Shown: piece by piece, positions 12,098 to 23,530 of the stretch
Numbering within the stretch: the first letter of the stretch is position 1
Layout: each line of letters opens with the position of its first letter
NCBI RefSeq assembly: GCF_000143415.4
Contig: NW_003314294.1
Coordinates: forward strand, 1,391,812 to 1,455,811
Direction: 5' to 3'
From: Selaginella moellendorffii
Lineage: Eukaryota > Streptophyta > Lycopodiopsida > Selaginellales > Selaginellaceae
Length of the DNA: 64,000 nucleotides
Position numbers and translations under genes: made by a program
The notes under the pieces: model-generated
Database searches by the model: none
The model's input: the letters and a program-made list of their open reading frames with translations, nothing else
What the model was told of the DNA's origin: nothing

Positions 12098-12730
12098 ATT
12101 GTGCACACGCAACTTTCGTACGATCATGTATGTCTACCGCTATGAAATAGTTTTCCATATTGTAGACCCAGTCTTCCAAAACCTAATATTCACGCATACC
12201 TCTAAAATTGGGTGGTTTCGGAGGCTTGAACTTTGAAACTCGTGCACCGGGGGTAGTTACAAAACTTTATCATCCTCAAAACTTGAAGAGGAGTTTGGTT
12301 GCTCAGGTTTAGTTGGTTTAGCTGCTTCAGCTTCTTTCTTCCTTTTCTTGTTCTCTTTTTTCAATTTGTGAACTTCTCTTTATAAATTCTCAATCTCAAC
12401 TTCCTAAACCGTATGCTATAGTGCTTTAGCATCTGGCTCTTCCTCTTTTGACTCAACCTTAGCCTCTTCCACAGCATCTCTGGCAAAAGTTTCCTCCTCT
12501 TGATTCGCCCATCTAGAGGTCTCAACATCATCAACATGGTTCCATTTCACCATCCTGCTAGTTGTATGCATGCCTCTATGAGTAACTAAACATGCATACA
12601 ACATTCTTATCGAACGGTGCAATCCAATTAATCCTACACAAGTCACTTTAGATCTACTAGAAAAGTCTCTGTTTATGCAACTTGAGTTAGAAAATCTGAC
12701 AAAAGTTGGATAGAAATCACTGAGAAAATT
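12098..12730 (-). mobile_element. Second family A copy: leader and 5' gag only
   Basis: This repeats the leader, coiled coil and first part of gag seen at 11150-11790, including WVYNMENYFIAVDIHDRTK, with a similar degree of decay. It is cut at 12098 exactly where the neighbouring LTR fragment starts. Family A therefore lies in a broken tandem. Confidence 0.7.
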
Positions 12731-12744
12731 CTTCTAATACCAAA

Positions 12745-13320
12745 TGTAGTGCATCTAAATTTCGAGCCGAACTCCAAGCCCGTTGCACTATGAAACAAGG
12801 TTTTGGTATAATTCCATGAGCACCAGCTCTCCGTATCTAGCACCTGCATGCAAAATGGTGTCAAACAGTGTCTGGCACAATTTCAGCATACTAGTGGCCT
12901 AACACAAAGAGGAGGGTACCCCACTAACTATAGCAGTATGGAGCTTGGGCTTAGACCCAAACTGGATGCAAAATAAAGAGCGACACAGCCCAACAGGAGC
13001 TTCCAACCACTATTGCGCCCCCTAATACCAAATGTAGTGCATCTAAATTTCGAGCCGAACTCCAAGCCCGTTGCACTATGAAACAAGGTTTTGGTATAAT
13101 TCCATGAGCACCAGCTCTCCGTATCTAGCACCTGCATGCAAAATGGTGTCAAACAGTGTCTGGCACAATTTCAGCATACTAGTGGCCTAACACAAAGAGG
13201 AGGGTACCCCACTAACTATAGCAGTATGGAGCTTGGGCTTAGACCCAAACTGGATGCAAAATAAAGAGCGACACAGCCCAACAGGAGCTTCCAACCACTA
13301 TCGCGCCCCCCCCCCCCCCC
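12745..13320 (-). repeat. Two nearly identical LTR copies in direct tandem
   Basis: Bases 12734-13018 and about 13022-13306 differ at about one position over some 285 bp, each starting with the primer-binding site and LTR end. The second copy runs into a C run and then the N gap. Such identity beside a gap is more likely an assembly duplication than a recent tandem event, given that every other LTR copy here has diverged. Confidence 0.7.
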
Positions 13321-14240
13321 NNNNNNNNNNNNNNNNNNNNNNNNNNNNNNNNNNNNNNNNNNNNNNNNNNNNNNNNNNNNNNNNNNNNNNNNNNNNNNNN
13401 NNNNNNNNNNNNNNNNNNNNNNNNNNNNNNNNNNNNNNNNNNNNNNNNNNNNNNNNNNNNNNNNNNNNNNNNNNNNNNNNNNNNNNNNNNNNNNNNNNNN
13501 NNNNNNNNNNNNNNNNNNNNNNNNNNNNNNNNNNNNNNNNNNNNNNNNNNNNNNNNNNNNNNNNNNNNNNNNNNNNNNNNNNNNNNNNNNNNNNNNNNNN
13601 NNNNNNNNNNNNNNNNNNNNNNNNNNNNNNNNNNNNNNNNNNNNNNNNNNNNNNNNNNNNNNNNNNNNNNNNNNNNNNNNNNNNNNNNNNNNNNNNNNNN
13701 NNNNNNNNNNNNNNNNNNNNNNNNNNNNNNNNNNNNNNNNNNNNNNNNNNNNNNNNNNNNNNNNNNNNNNNNNNNNNNNNNNNNNNNNNNNNNNNNNNNN
13801 NNNNNNNNNNNNNNNNNNNNNNNNNNNNNNNNNNNNNNNNNNNNNNNNNNNNNNNNNNNNNNNNNNNNNNNNNNNNNNNNNNNNNNNNNNNNNNNNNNNN
13901 NNNNNNNNNNNNNNNNNNNNNNNNNNNNNNNNNNNNNNNNNNNNNNNNNNNNNNNNNNNNNNNNNNNNNNNNNNNNNNNNNNNNNNNNNNNNNNNNNNNN
14001 NNNNNNNNNNNNNNNNNNNNNNNNNNNNNNNNNNNNNNNNNNNNNNNNNNNNNNNNNNNNNNNNNNNNNNNNNNNNNNNNNNNNNNNNNNNNNNNNNNNN
14101 NNNNNNNNNNNNNNNNNNNNNNNNNNNNNNNNNNNNNNNNNNNNNNNNNNNNNNNNNNNNNNNNNNNNNNNNNNNNNNNNNNNNNNNNNNNNNNNNNNNN
14201 NNNNNNNNNNNNNNNNNNNNNNNNNNNNNNNNNNNNNNNN
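13321..14240. other. Assembly gap (920 N)
   Basis: The gap is bordered by a C run on the left and CCCAGAAACACACGC on the right. The related LTR at 50842-51977 has a C tract at just this place, followed by AGGAACACACGC. The real missing sequence may therefore be little more than a long C tract inside one LTR. Confidence 0.9.
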
Positions 14241-14872
14241 CCCAGAAACACACGCTTTGGGCTTTTACCCCAAGCCTCCCTTAGTACCAGGAGTTAATCT
14301 CTGGAACAAGCTCAAATCTAGACAGTTTCCATAAGTAGTATTTGGGATCGAAATAAGACTAACATAAAGGGCATGATAGCAAGGGTATTTGGTAGACATG
14401 GTAAGCTATCATCTAGCGATATTGAGGGAATAATCTCAATATGTGAGGGTTTTTGCCAAGCCAGTGTAAGACAAAGCAAAAGAGAACTAACAAGCCGGGC
14501 CAAATATGCTTGGTTAAATAGACATTTAGGAATTCCTTCTTTATGCTCATCAGTTTGCTAACACTTAGACAAGAGGGGCTATAAAAGGAACTAGCAGTAC
14601 TAACCTTCTGCCATTATGGTAATAAGGAAAGAGTGCTTATAAGGACTGGCCAACAAATATCTTTCAATACCCAAAATCATATTTGCGACTCTATCTCTTT
14701 CCCCTTAAAACAACTAAAAAAGGAGTAATTGCTTGATGAGAGAGCCCTTAATGGCTATTTTATCCCCATTTATCCTTCAAGGTTCCAAGGATCCACAATG
14801 ATAGTCCCCAAGGTTCTAAGGATCCATGGTAATAATATATTCAAATTTCATCCTATGATCACATATGTTACA
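14241..14872 (-). repeat. LTR (start side), family A-like
   Basis: It matches the 51390-51977 LTR over several hundred bases. On the minus strand it begins TGTAACATATGTGATC at 14872. Together with 13033-13320 it makes one LTR interrupted by the gap. A stretch of purines next to it (minus strand, 14873-14888) is the polypurine tract of the element to the right. Confidence 0.65.
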
Positions 14873-14888
14873 TTCACCCCCCCTTTCA
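14873..14888 (-). promoter_or_regulatory. Polypurine tract beside LTR start
   Basis: The minus strand reads GAAAGGGGGGGTGAA immediately before the LTR start TGTAACATATG. It is preceded by the tail of a pol frame (a D-I-D-I-F-like end). This is the expected priming site for plus-strand synthesis. Confidence 0.5.
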
Positions 14889-16339
14889 AAGATGTCAATG
14901 TCCTCATTGACTTTTGACTAACAACTTTTATTAAGCCTAGGGGAACCAACACCTCCATTTCCACACTAAATTTACCAATCCTTCCATTGTGCAGATTAGT
15001 TATTCTATATGAGGCAACTAATTATCCACCCATACCACAGTCTTATGGTGGATACCTTTGTTCGTGGATACTTGTGTGTATGATTTCAAATTTAGGGATA
15101 GGAATATACCTTGCTCAAGGGTATATTATATCTTTAAGTAGCCACTAATTAATGGGAATTGAACCCGTACCAGATGAGAGAGCCCTTAATGGCTATTTTA
15201 TCCTCATTTATTCCCTAAGGTTCTAAAGATCTACGGTGACAGTATATCCAAATTTCATCCCATGATCACATATGTTACATATAGTAAACTATTTTGATGA
15301 TCTCACAATCCAAATCTTCTGCCATCAAGCCTTCTATCCTTGCCCCAGGCTTCATTGATTTGCCTATTGCCCCTCTTGATGAATCTCAGCACAATCCTCA
15401 CCTAGCTATCAGTGTTTGTAATGAGAAGTGTTATCACCCTTATTTCACTTCCAACTCAAATGTGGTGTGATCACAAGTATGGCATCTATGACTATATTTG
15501 CTACATCATCTCCATTTCTCATAGAAATTCAAAAATGTCCTTGGCCCAATGTTTGCCTATGAGAATTATATGTCTAATGGGGCTTTTCATATTTTCCTCT
15601 TAAAAACCATAGAAGCCAATTTTGACATGCTTGAAATTGGAAAAGAGCATATGGGGTGGGGGTGGTGACGAGGGAGGATCCCTAGAACTAAAGTTCGGTT
15701 CTATGCAAATTAGATCAAGGAACTAGAGTTCAGTTCTATGCCACCCAAATCCATGCCACTCACTCCACAAATGCATGCTCCCTATCTGTACTGGTGGTGA
15801 ATTTTGCACCTTATCCATGATCCCCAACCTCATCTCTCCTATGTGATTGTGTCTACCAATGTGAAGGATTTAAATCGATCGTGAGATCAGTGAAGGTACA
15901 CCACCCTTGCTTGATCTCCATCTATATGGTGCCTACAGTTTCCCAGAGATATAAGAAGCCTTTGGAGATGTATTGTCCTAGATCCCACAATGCAGTGAAT
16001 TGAGGAGGAATGTGCCATCTCTGATAATGGTGATGCTGCTACTGCCTGGAAGTCCTCTCCTCGCTGCTATGTGATTGATCCCCTCCAATTGGGATTGCTG
16101 TTTCCAGCTTCCCATCAGGCCATGCAAGTGTAGTGCCGCCACATTAGTCCCACGGCCTCATACCAGTATAGCCGTACCCTTGGCACTATCCATCTGGAAT
16201 TATGACCAAAGGCTGTGAGAATTACATGTAGATCTACACCATAAGGGTGGGAGTAGTAGTCTCAAACGACGTCTGAGTTCCATTATCAATCTATGACACC
16301 CTGTTTTGTAGCTGGCCAAGATTCTCTAATTACGGGGGT
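14889..16339. other. Transposon-derived stretch with one more LTR fragment
   Basis: No gene is seen. A 108-bp LTR start fragment lies at 15172-15279 (minus strand, beginning TGTAACATATGTGATC, closely matching 14872 downward and 53978 upward). The rest contains short frames without recognisable domains and is probably the decayed 3' part of the LINE to its right plus older debris. Confidence 0.4.
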
Positions 16340-17420
16340 GAGGTTGTTTTAGATTGTGAAATCGAATTGGTGCCTTTGGTTGATAGTGTTCACATAGATT
16401 TGAAAAAGGACACTATCCTTCATCCGAGCATCACACCAACATTGGAGAGATTGCCAGGTCCAAAACTCCAATTTTTTTATCAATTCTGTCATTAGTGTGG
16501 AGAGGTTATGGCCCTGCAAGGTTCTACCTTTAGAGAAAGCATACACTTCACACATATATGATGCAATGTCTCCAAGCAAGAATCTCTATTGGGAGTAAAC
16601 CCATCTCCATATCTATAATCAGCTATGGGGCCTTGTACACCCAAAATTCTGCTGAGATGAAATTTTTATTGATTGCTTTAAGTTTGTCAGTACTGGACCC
16701 CAACTTTCTGTCCGTACAAGGCCACATCAATAGGTGTGTTTGACACCCCACTTGTGTACATTGGCTTTATGGCAATCTGATTAGAGGAGTGCATTAGCCC
16801 TTGCTGTTGATGTTCTACTCCAATTTTCCATTGGAGACATTGATCAATGGTGTATCCTAGGTACTTATAATTCTCTGTGTGCTCAATCCATTCCCCTTTG
16901 TAGTGGAATTTGCTTGCTGTGTCCAGGCCAAAAACCATCCTCTTTGCCTTCCATGAAGTCACAAAATTGGGCCAGGGTGTCTAGTTAGAGTTGAAATTCC
17001 AGTGGCCTGGGGGCCAATAGAAAGAGGTCGTCCACATATATGAGCAGCTGCAGAATCATCCCAGCAAGCAAGATTGAGGAGGGAGTGCACCTTGCCATTA
17101 GCGTTTCCAACCCATCGTTGAATATGCCAAAACGGGTGGGTGACAAAGGGCAACCTTGTTGGACACCTGTGTCACAGTCAATCTGAGTATGCTGTAGAAT
17201 GTCTGCTTTCATATTTTTCGTAAAGCCTGATGAACTCTAGTGTTATCTCATGAAATCATGCAAATAGTCTCCTTGATACCTTGTTAAAAGCTTTTACTAT
17301 GTCAACGTAGCATGCATAAACTGAGGTTTGCAGATGTGAATGCAGTTTGTCCAGGGCTACCTGCAGCATCACCAAGTGGTCGATGCAACTATGGAACCTG
17401 GCCTACCCTCTCACTTTTCA
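16340..17420 (-). mobile_element. LINE (non-LTR retrotransposon) reverse transcriptase relic
   Basis: The minus strand encodes the RT fingers and palm of a LINE across several frames: SVYACYVDIVKAFNKVSRRL (domain A, catalytic D), then GVQQGCPLSPTRFGIF, then LLIYVDDLFLLA (active-site YVDD), then TENYKYLGYTI with downstream IDVALYG. Frameshifts near 17220 and 16970 and several stops break it. The YKYLG motif after YxDD is typical of LINE, not LTR, reverse transcriptases. The 5' (endonuclease) part is not recognised. Confidence 0.75.
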
Positions 17421-18079
17421 TCCTTCCAGCTCACAAGATGCTGCTCAATTCGTGAAGATTGTTGAGATCATTACTACGATTTGTCAACACAATCTTGCCA
17501 GCCTCTTACGTCCATACTGGTACACTTCATGTGCTTTTTTTTGCAGAATACTGGATCTGCTCGAGTGCCTTGAAGAGGGAGTCGAGGAACTGGGATCTTG
17601 TAACGATTATCAGCCCAAGCGGTATCCCAAGAAGTGCCTTGTGGGAGATTTCTATATCGCTGAGAAGGTATACTCGGTTTTTTGATAATTTTGCATTCTT
17701 GAGTTGACTCCAACTTAATCTTCTACACTTCATTCAGTGGTATGTTTTACCCACTGGGGACTCTCAACTTTTTGAGTCCAGAGGCACGTTGTGGAGGCCA
17801 TGCTAAGACTCGACAAAGTGTTTGCCAGGAGGGCCAAAAGGTTTCATGAAGTTGCAAGGCCGTGTGATCATGAGTGCAGATCCTGAAGTGAAGAAAGGAA
17901 CTTGCGCTTTACTTCTTGCTTAACGTGCCTGCTTGTAGTAACCTGCGGGATGAAGAGCTGCAGGCGCTGATTTGCTGAGATGGGGAGACGAGACGCTGAA
18001 GAGCTTCACTCTCCTGCAGAGGGGGATGTCGATCAATTAGATAATTAATGTGACCAAAGTGCCTTAATAGGTTCTCCTC
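17421..18079. other. No gene recognised
   Basis: Several short overlapping frames at 17450-17730 on both strands have no recognisable domain; they may be decayed LINE sequence. The remainder up to the hAT target site shows nothing. Confidence 0.35.
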
Positions 18080-18911
18080 GTCATGCCCATGGTTGGTCCC
18101 GACCATTCCGAATGCCGACCGGCCAACCGGCTGACCGTGGTTATCGACTGGCTGTGAAAATGCCAAACGGCCGAACGGTTCACAAAATTTTTTTGATAAA
18201 AAAAAAAAAACATTTTTAATAAAACCATATTAATAAAAGTAGGAAAACCAAAGCATTAAACCAAACCAAACCAAAGCATTACAACTACTACTCATCTTCA
18301 ACATTTTTGGCAAGTTCCTTAACATTTCTGGCATCTTTCTCAACAATCACATCTTCATTTGGAAGATCTTTTTCAGCTAAATCTTCTATACCAAGAGATT
18401 CAAGCCTAGCTTGCATCTCTACAATCCTCGTTCATTGTGGTTCGATTGCAATTGATCTCTAGGAATTTCTAGAATTTCCATTTTAGGGCAAAAATTTCAA
18501 GTGTTGCGGACTGGGCGATTTGATTTGCGAGGCAGCGAGCTGCTCTGCTCCACACTCAATCGAAAGCAGAGGCCAGAGAGTGTCGCCCTGTAGAGCTCGG
18601 TATGCACGCAGCTCCTATAGGCTTTAGGCCTCTTCGTCGGATTCTATGTAAGCTTGCTGGGCAGCTGGGCTGGGCATTCGTGGATGGAATCCGATGGATG
18701 GATCTCTCCATAGCAGCAGGAGAACAGCAAAGCAGTGGAGATGCAGTGGCGATAGCGATAGCCACTGCAGCATCAGAAATCTAGCGCGATCACCATTTTT
18801 TTTTTGCCGAACGGAATACCGAACGGAGCTGTCCGACCGTGTTCGGCCGACCGCGTTCGGCGGCGGTCGGGATTTCGGCCGAACGCGTTCGGGACCAACC
18901 ATGGTCATGCC
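18080..18911. mobile_element. Non-autonomous hAT-type DNA transposon with 8-bp target duplication
   Basis: The element spans 18088-18903 (816 bp). Its ends are perfect 15-bp inverted repeats, CATGGTTGGTCCCGA at the left and its reverse complement at the right. It is flanked by an identical 8-bp direct repeat GTCATGCC (18080-18087 and 18904-18911), the duplication size of the hAT superfamily. Both subterminal regions are crowded with CCGAACGG/CCGACCG words, likely transposase-binding repeats. The minus strand at about 18420-18290 encodes a short acidic tail (LGIEDLAEKDLPNEDVIVEK) that could be the end of a lost transposase. No full transposase is present. Confidence 0.85.
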
Positions 18912-19070
18912 CAGAAGGTTCTACAAGTTTGACTAATGGCTCCGTTGATTCCAACACGAGATGATAGAAAGGGACCGAAAGACTCGCTCTTCACTTGAAT
19001 GTGTCACGTCCAGCGTAGGTCTCTCGACCCATCTCGCGATTCAGCATTGGAAATGCGGTAGTTTCTAGCA

Positions 19071-19124
19071 GGTACGCCTCTCTTTCGCTGCCGTCTGGAT
19101 CTAATTTCTCGTTCTCTCCTGCAG
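19071..19124 (+). other. Probable intron in the 5' leader of the receptor kinase gene
   Basis: A GT at 19071 (AGCAG before GTACGCC) and a pyrimidine-rich TTCTCTCCTGCAG ending at 19124 frame a 54-bp intron that ends exactly before the ATG. Its size matches the coding introns of the gene. Confidence 0.45.
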
Positions 19125-22065
19125 ATGATTATCCCTTTCCAATGTAGAAAGCGGTGGCTTCTTGTGACTTTGTGTGCCTTCCTTATGCTCCAAAGCTTCG
19201 AGCCTGGTGCTGCATCCGTTGAAGAAGGTAATGAGCAAGCGTACAGATTCTGGTTCCTCAAATTTTCCTCCAGGGGACGAGCTGCGTTTCTTTAAGAGGA
19301 GTTTGGGAGATCCGGAAGTTTTGGAGAGCTGGAGGGAAGAAAGCGATCCATGCCGAAGCCGTTGGTATGGAGTCACTTGCTCAAACACCAGCAGCGTGAC
19401 TGAACTGTAAGGCTGTTTGTACTTATCAGTTTCCTGTTGAGCTTAGCTCGTCCTTGTTGCAGAGATCTGAGTAATCTACTTTTACAAGGCAGCTTGGCAT
19501 CAGGCACTTTTGCAAAACTTCCAGGCGTAACGAAGCTGTAAGTTTCAGACTTTGTAGAAAAAACTTCAGACTTTGTAGAAGAAAACTTCCTACTTTTGTC
19601 CTGCAGGGTTTTAGCTAACAATAGCTTCACAGGAGACATTCCAGATAGTTTATTTGGTCTGTCAAATCTCACTCACTTGTAAGTAAAATTTCTCTTTCCA
19701 TTTTGTTATCTCAGATTGTTTCTATCTACCAGAGATGTTTCGTACAACCTTTTCTCAGGAATGCTTGGTAGTGGATTTGAACATCTAACTAAACTACAGA
19801 TACTGTACGGTATCATTTCTCTAATCTTTCTCATCCTTAATTGATTCTCGTAGGTCCCTTACTGGAAACCCGTTTAATACGGGGACACAACTTGACTTCA
19901 GAGAGCTTATAGAGCTTGAATATGTGTAGGTGCCTCTCTTTTCTTTCCTACAATGTTTTCATGCATAAAATCATCTTGCTTCTCGTTCTTTTGATAGGCT
20001 GTTGGGTGGCTGTGGCTTTACACAAAGCCTTCCACCAGGAATTTTTCTGCTACCAAAACTATATGCTTTGTAAGTCTAAATTTTCTAAGCAATTTCTCAC
20101 CATTTGTTACTGCCTAGTAGGGACTTGGAAGGCAACTCGTTCAGTGGAGCACTGACTGATGAGATCCGGCAAACAACAAGTCCCTTGACCGTGTTGTAAG
20201 CGACTGAGTTCTCATGTATTGTGCATTTGAACTTATTTCTCTTTCAGGGGGCTTCAAAACAGTGGGATTTCTGTTGATCTCAACCCCACCACCATCCGCT
20301 ATTTCCAAAACCTCCGCTATCTGTAAGCACGAAACTAAAATCTTACCTCGTCGTCACCTTCTGAACTAAAATGCAGGTCCTTACCTGAAGACGTGATAAA
20401 ATATGTCCCTACTGTGCTTCAAGGAAGGTTGCCAAGGCAAGTGAAGATGAATCTCTTTGTGATGGTGCTAAATTTGTGGGTTAGGCAGTATCCAGAATTC
20501 TTTATGCATGTACGTAACATGGATCAAATGCGAAACTCCGTCCCACGCGAAACCGAAAGCTTCAGATGAACCAGCTCCTCCACCTGGAGCACCGAAAAGC
20601 AAAAACACCGCAGCTATTATAGGCGGTGTTGTCGGAGGGGCTGCATTTTTTATCGCAAGCTCTTGTCTGGCGATTTATTGCATACTAGCGAGGCGCCAGA
20701 AATGTGTAGTGACAGGTAACTTGCTGTTAATACTGTGTTCTGTTTGATCTTCTTTGTTTTTACCTTTCTCGCAGACTTTACTGTGAAGGCAGGATTGGAG
20801 CTAGAAGTTGTCACGAGTTCTCAATCTTTTGTCGTTGCTCACGCTTTCACTTATGCGGAACTCGAGCAAGCTACCGATAAATTTAACATGAGAAACCTGG
20901 TTGGGGAAGGCAGCTTTGGTCAAGTGTTTCGGGGGATCCTCACGAATGGCAAGGTGAGAAAAGTATATTTCATAGACAGCATGTTGGAGCTTCCAAAAGT
21001 TGGATGTTTTCAGGTGGTTGCTATCAAAAGAATGGATACATTTGCTGGTCAGTGCGCGGAGGCAGAGAAAGAGTTTCGTATCGAGGTTGATTTGCTTAGC
21101 CGTATGAACCATCCGCACCTGGTGAGGCTGTTTGGCTACTGTGCGGACGGGAGTCAAAGATTGATTGTCTACGAGTTCATGTCTAATGGTTCACTTGAGA
21201 GCTACTTTGCAGGTAATCTGCCGCTTCTTCTCTTGCTTTCTTTTTCTCAGACGTGATCTTTCCAGGTCGATGCTTATATAGGAGTGGATTCAAACTAGAT
21301 TTTCGGAGGCGACTGCTAATCTCTTTGGGTTGTGCCAAAGGCTTAGCTTTCCTGCACGCTGGAGGAGAGGATGGCGATCCTATTGTTCACCGCGACTTCA
21401 AGTCTTCAAACATTCTTCTCGATTCTTACTTCTCCGCTAAGGTAAGTAGCAATCATTCCATTTGCCTCGTTTCTTCCACTTACAAGTTTCTCTTAGATAT
21501 CCGACTTTGGATTTGCCAAGCTTCTTCAAAGGAACCAAAGCCATGCCAGCACCCGCGTGATTGGAACATTTGGCTACTTCGATCCACACTACACGGCAGT
21601 GAGTAATCTCTGCGAATTCCAATAGTAGTGTGTTGTGTTAACCCGAGTGCTATAACCTGGATCAGACCGGGCGACTCACCGTGAAAGCGGATGTGTACAG
21701 TTTCGGCGTGGTACTCTTGCAGCTACTCACTGGGAAGCCTGCGGTGGTTTCATTTGGAGGGGATGACGTTCCACAAAACATAGTGTCTTGGGTGAGTTAT
21801 GTTAATTCTCTTCCCATGAACTTTGGAGAGGTGAGCTCTCGGAACTTTGCAGGCGGAGCCTTGTCTCAATGACAAGAGAAAGCTCAGGAGGATTTTGGAC
21901 AAAGATTTGGGCTCTACTTACCCACCAAAGTGTGCTCACAAGCTCGCTCTTTTGGCATCGTGCTGCCTGAGAGAGAACGCGGAGGCGAGGCCAAGCATGG
22001 CTCAGTGCGTACAAACGATCGAAGAAATTCTCGTGGAGTGCGCAATGCACCTCGAAAACGTGTAA
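19125..22065 (+). CDS. Leucine-rich-repeat receptor-like protein kinase
   Basis: About 15 exons separated by 45-70 bp introns. The protein starts with a signal peptide ([15 protein letters not shown]). An LRR N-terminal cap follows ([19 protein letters not shown]), then about seven 24-residue LRRs, each on its own exon (for example [14 protein letters not shown] and [18 protein letters not shown]). Next are a Pro-rich stalk and a transmembrane helix ([20 protein letters not shown], about 20605-20680). The kinase domain has [32 protein letters not shown] and a [10 protein letters not shown] activation segment, so all catalytic residues are present and it is of the RD class. The gene ends LENV-TAA. 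It should sit in the plasma membrane and phosphorylate Ser/Thr after sensing an extracellular ligand, which cannot be told from sequence. The LRR stretch is short, and the exon between the last LRR and the stalk (about 20440-20520) is uncertain. Confidence 0.85.
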
Positions 22066-22295
22066 AGAACAGTTCCACAGCATCAGAATGCACAGTTCGC
22101 AGCTCATTCCCTGGGGGAAGGACAAAATGTACGAGAGATAATCATCTGCGAAATTAAAGGTAGAACCAAAGAGAGAATTTTGATCTGAAGAACCAGCTTA
22201 CCCTCTAGCTTCTAGCGGATTTCCGAAGCTCGACGGCGTCGATGGATTGGAAGCGACAAGCGAGTCTTTCGCGAAAAAGAACGTATCTTTTTTCT
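22066..22295. other. Convergent intergenic spacer
   Basis: 230 bp between the stop of the receptor kinase (+) and the stop of the coiled-coil protein (-). Only 3' untranslated sequence is expected. Confidence 0.5.
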
Positions 22296-23480
22296 TCATC
22301 TCTTGGAATCGAGAGTACAGATTTCCTCGCCCGTGTTAGCGAGCCAGTAGTCATATTTGTAGTCGTCATTCATCTTCTTCTTTGCTGCCTTCTGACCCTG
22401 GCGATTACTTGACGAGAGTCTGCTCGCAAGTAGGGAGATAAGCTCTAGCTGCTTGGCCTGCTGATCCTGGAAATAAATCGAGCACACAGAACCAGCCAGC
22501 TTCTTAGAAATGCTTCCAAAAGACGTACCTGTATAGCCATCAAGGCGCTTCGAGTTTCTTTAAGCTCCTCTTCAAGCAAAGTTTCACGATGGGAGAGAGC
22601 TTTCACAGCGGAGGCCATATCTGCTGCCAGTTTCGCCGTCTACAAAAACATCAAGGATGAGAGGCGCATTCTCTTGATGAAAAGCAACAATGGCGAACCT
22701 GATGGATTGGATCTTGGAGCGTTCGTTTAGTGACTTGCACACGCACACCAAGCTTCTCGAGTTGTCTGGTTAGAGCACGGATGAGCGTGACCGAGCCAAG
22801 GAAATCGTGTTCCAGGCTCGCCACCCGCTGTGCCAGTGCTAAGTTGGAGCTCTCCTTGAGAATCCTTTCCCTTGGTTGCGGCTGGACGGATCTTAGAATG
22901 ATGTTGATGAGCAAAGCCAGCCATAGTGGGACGAGTTGCCAAGTGGAAAGTGCCGCATATTTGAGCTGTCGTGGAGGTGCATGGCCTGGAGATACTTCTA
23001 GCTTCACAAAAAACAACTAAGAACACTGCTGCGAGAAAGAAAAAAGAAAGAAAAAGAAGACGAACGATTCGACTTACGCATTGTTCCTGGGTGGAAGAAG
23101 GCCGGATCAAGCATCCAGCCTGCGAGACAACGGCAGCCGAGAGGCAAATCCCCTCGCCAGTAGCTAGAATTTGCCTGTAGTTGATCCCCCGCGTCTCCTC
23201 TCCTTCATGCTTTGCTGAAATCCAATTGAGCGATCGATTGGAGCGGCAAAGGAACCATACCTGATGGCGACGATGAGCAGCGAACGACGGTGAGGAACTT
23301 GATCGCGTTGCAAGCAGTGCACAGGCACGTCAAAATCTCGGCATTGCTGAGAAATCTGGGAAAGCGAAGCTGGGATTTCTTTCCGGATTGTCCCTGAGCC
23401 GCGATCAGACCAGCGGTAGGGGTAGATCCTAGAAGCGAGCACCTGACGCTGTTGCGCTGGTACACAGCCAGGGCGGCCAT
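22296..23480 (-). CDS. Plant protein with one membrane segment and a coiled coil, family not named
   Basis: Five exons on the minus strand. Exon 1 (23480-23261) encodes a basic, Ser/Arg-rich start suggestive of organelle targeting (MAALAVYQRNSVRCSLLGS). A 42-bp exon (23119-23078) encodes WMLDPAFFHPGTM. Exon 3 (from about 23003 down to 22701) has a hydrophobic helix LVPLWLALLINIILRSV and the start of a heptad-repeat coiled coil that continues in exon 4. The last exon ends DYKYDYWLANTGEEICTLDS and stops at 22296. Exon joins keep the frame with GT-AG borders. I do not recognise the family. Its start codon is only 50 bp from the start of the RsmD-like gene on the other strand, so they probably share a promoter and perhaps plastid-related expression. 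Confidence 0.75.
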
Positions 23481-23530
23481 TCCTCGCTAAAACCCCTAAA
23501 TGCAAGATAAGAGCTAGGGTTTTGTCTCTC
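23481..23530. promoter_or_regulatory. Very short bidirectional promoter region
   Basis: Only 50 bp separate the ATG at 23480 (minus) from the ATG at 23531 (plus). Both transcripts must start inside, or within the first exon of, the opposite gene. No TATA box is evident in the gap. Confidence 0.5.

Noticed and set aside
13216-14297. Long open frames on both strands across the N run
   Set aside because: They consist of undetermined bases; no coding sequence is shown.
14318-14561. Frame shared with 51504-51725 (GRHGKLSS-DIEG)
   Set aside because: Conserved because both are LTR sequence; similarity continues outside the frame and both strands are open.
15147-15157. GGTTCAATTCC B-box-like sequence (minus strand)
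   Set aside because: No cloverleaf could be folded around it; probably chance next to an LTR fragment.
18556-18936. Overlapping frames of 60-94 codons on both strands
   Set aside because: They lie inside the hAT-type element in GC-rich subterminal sequence with no domain.
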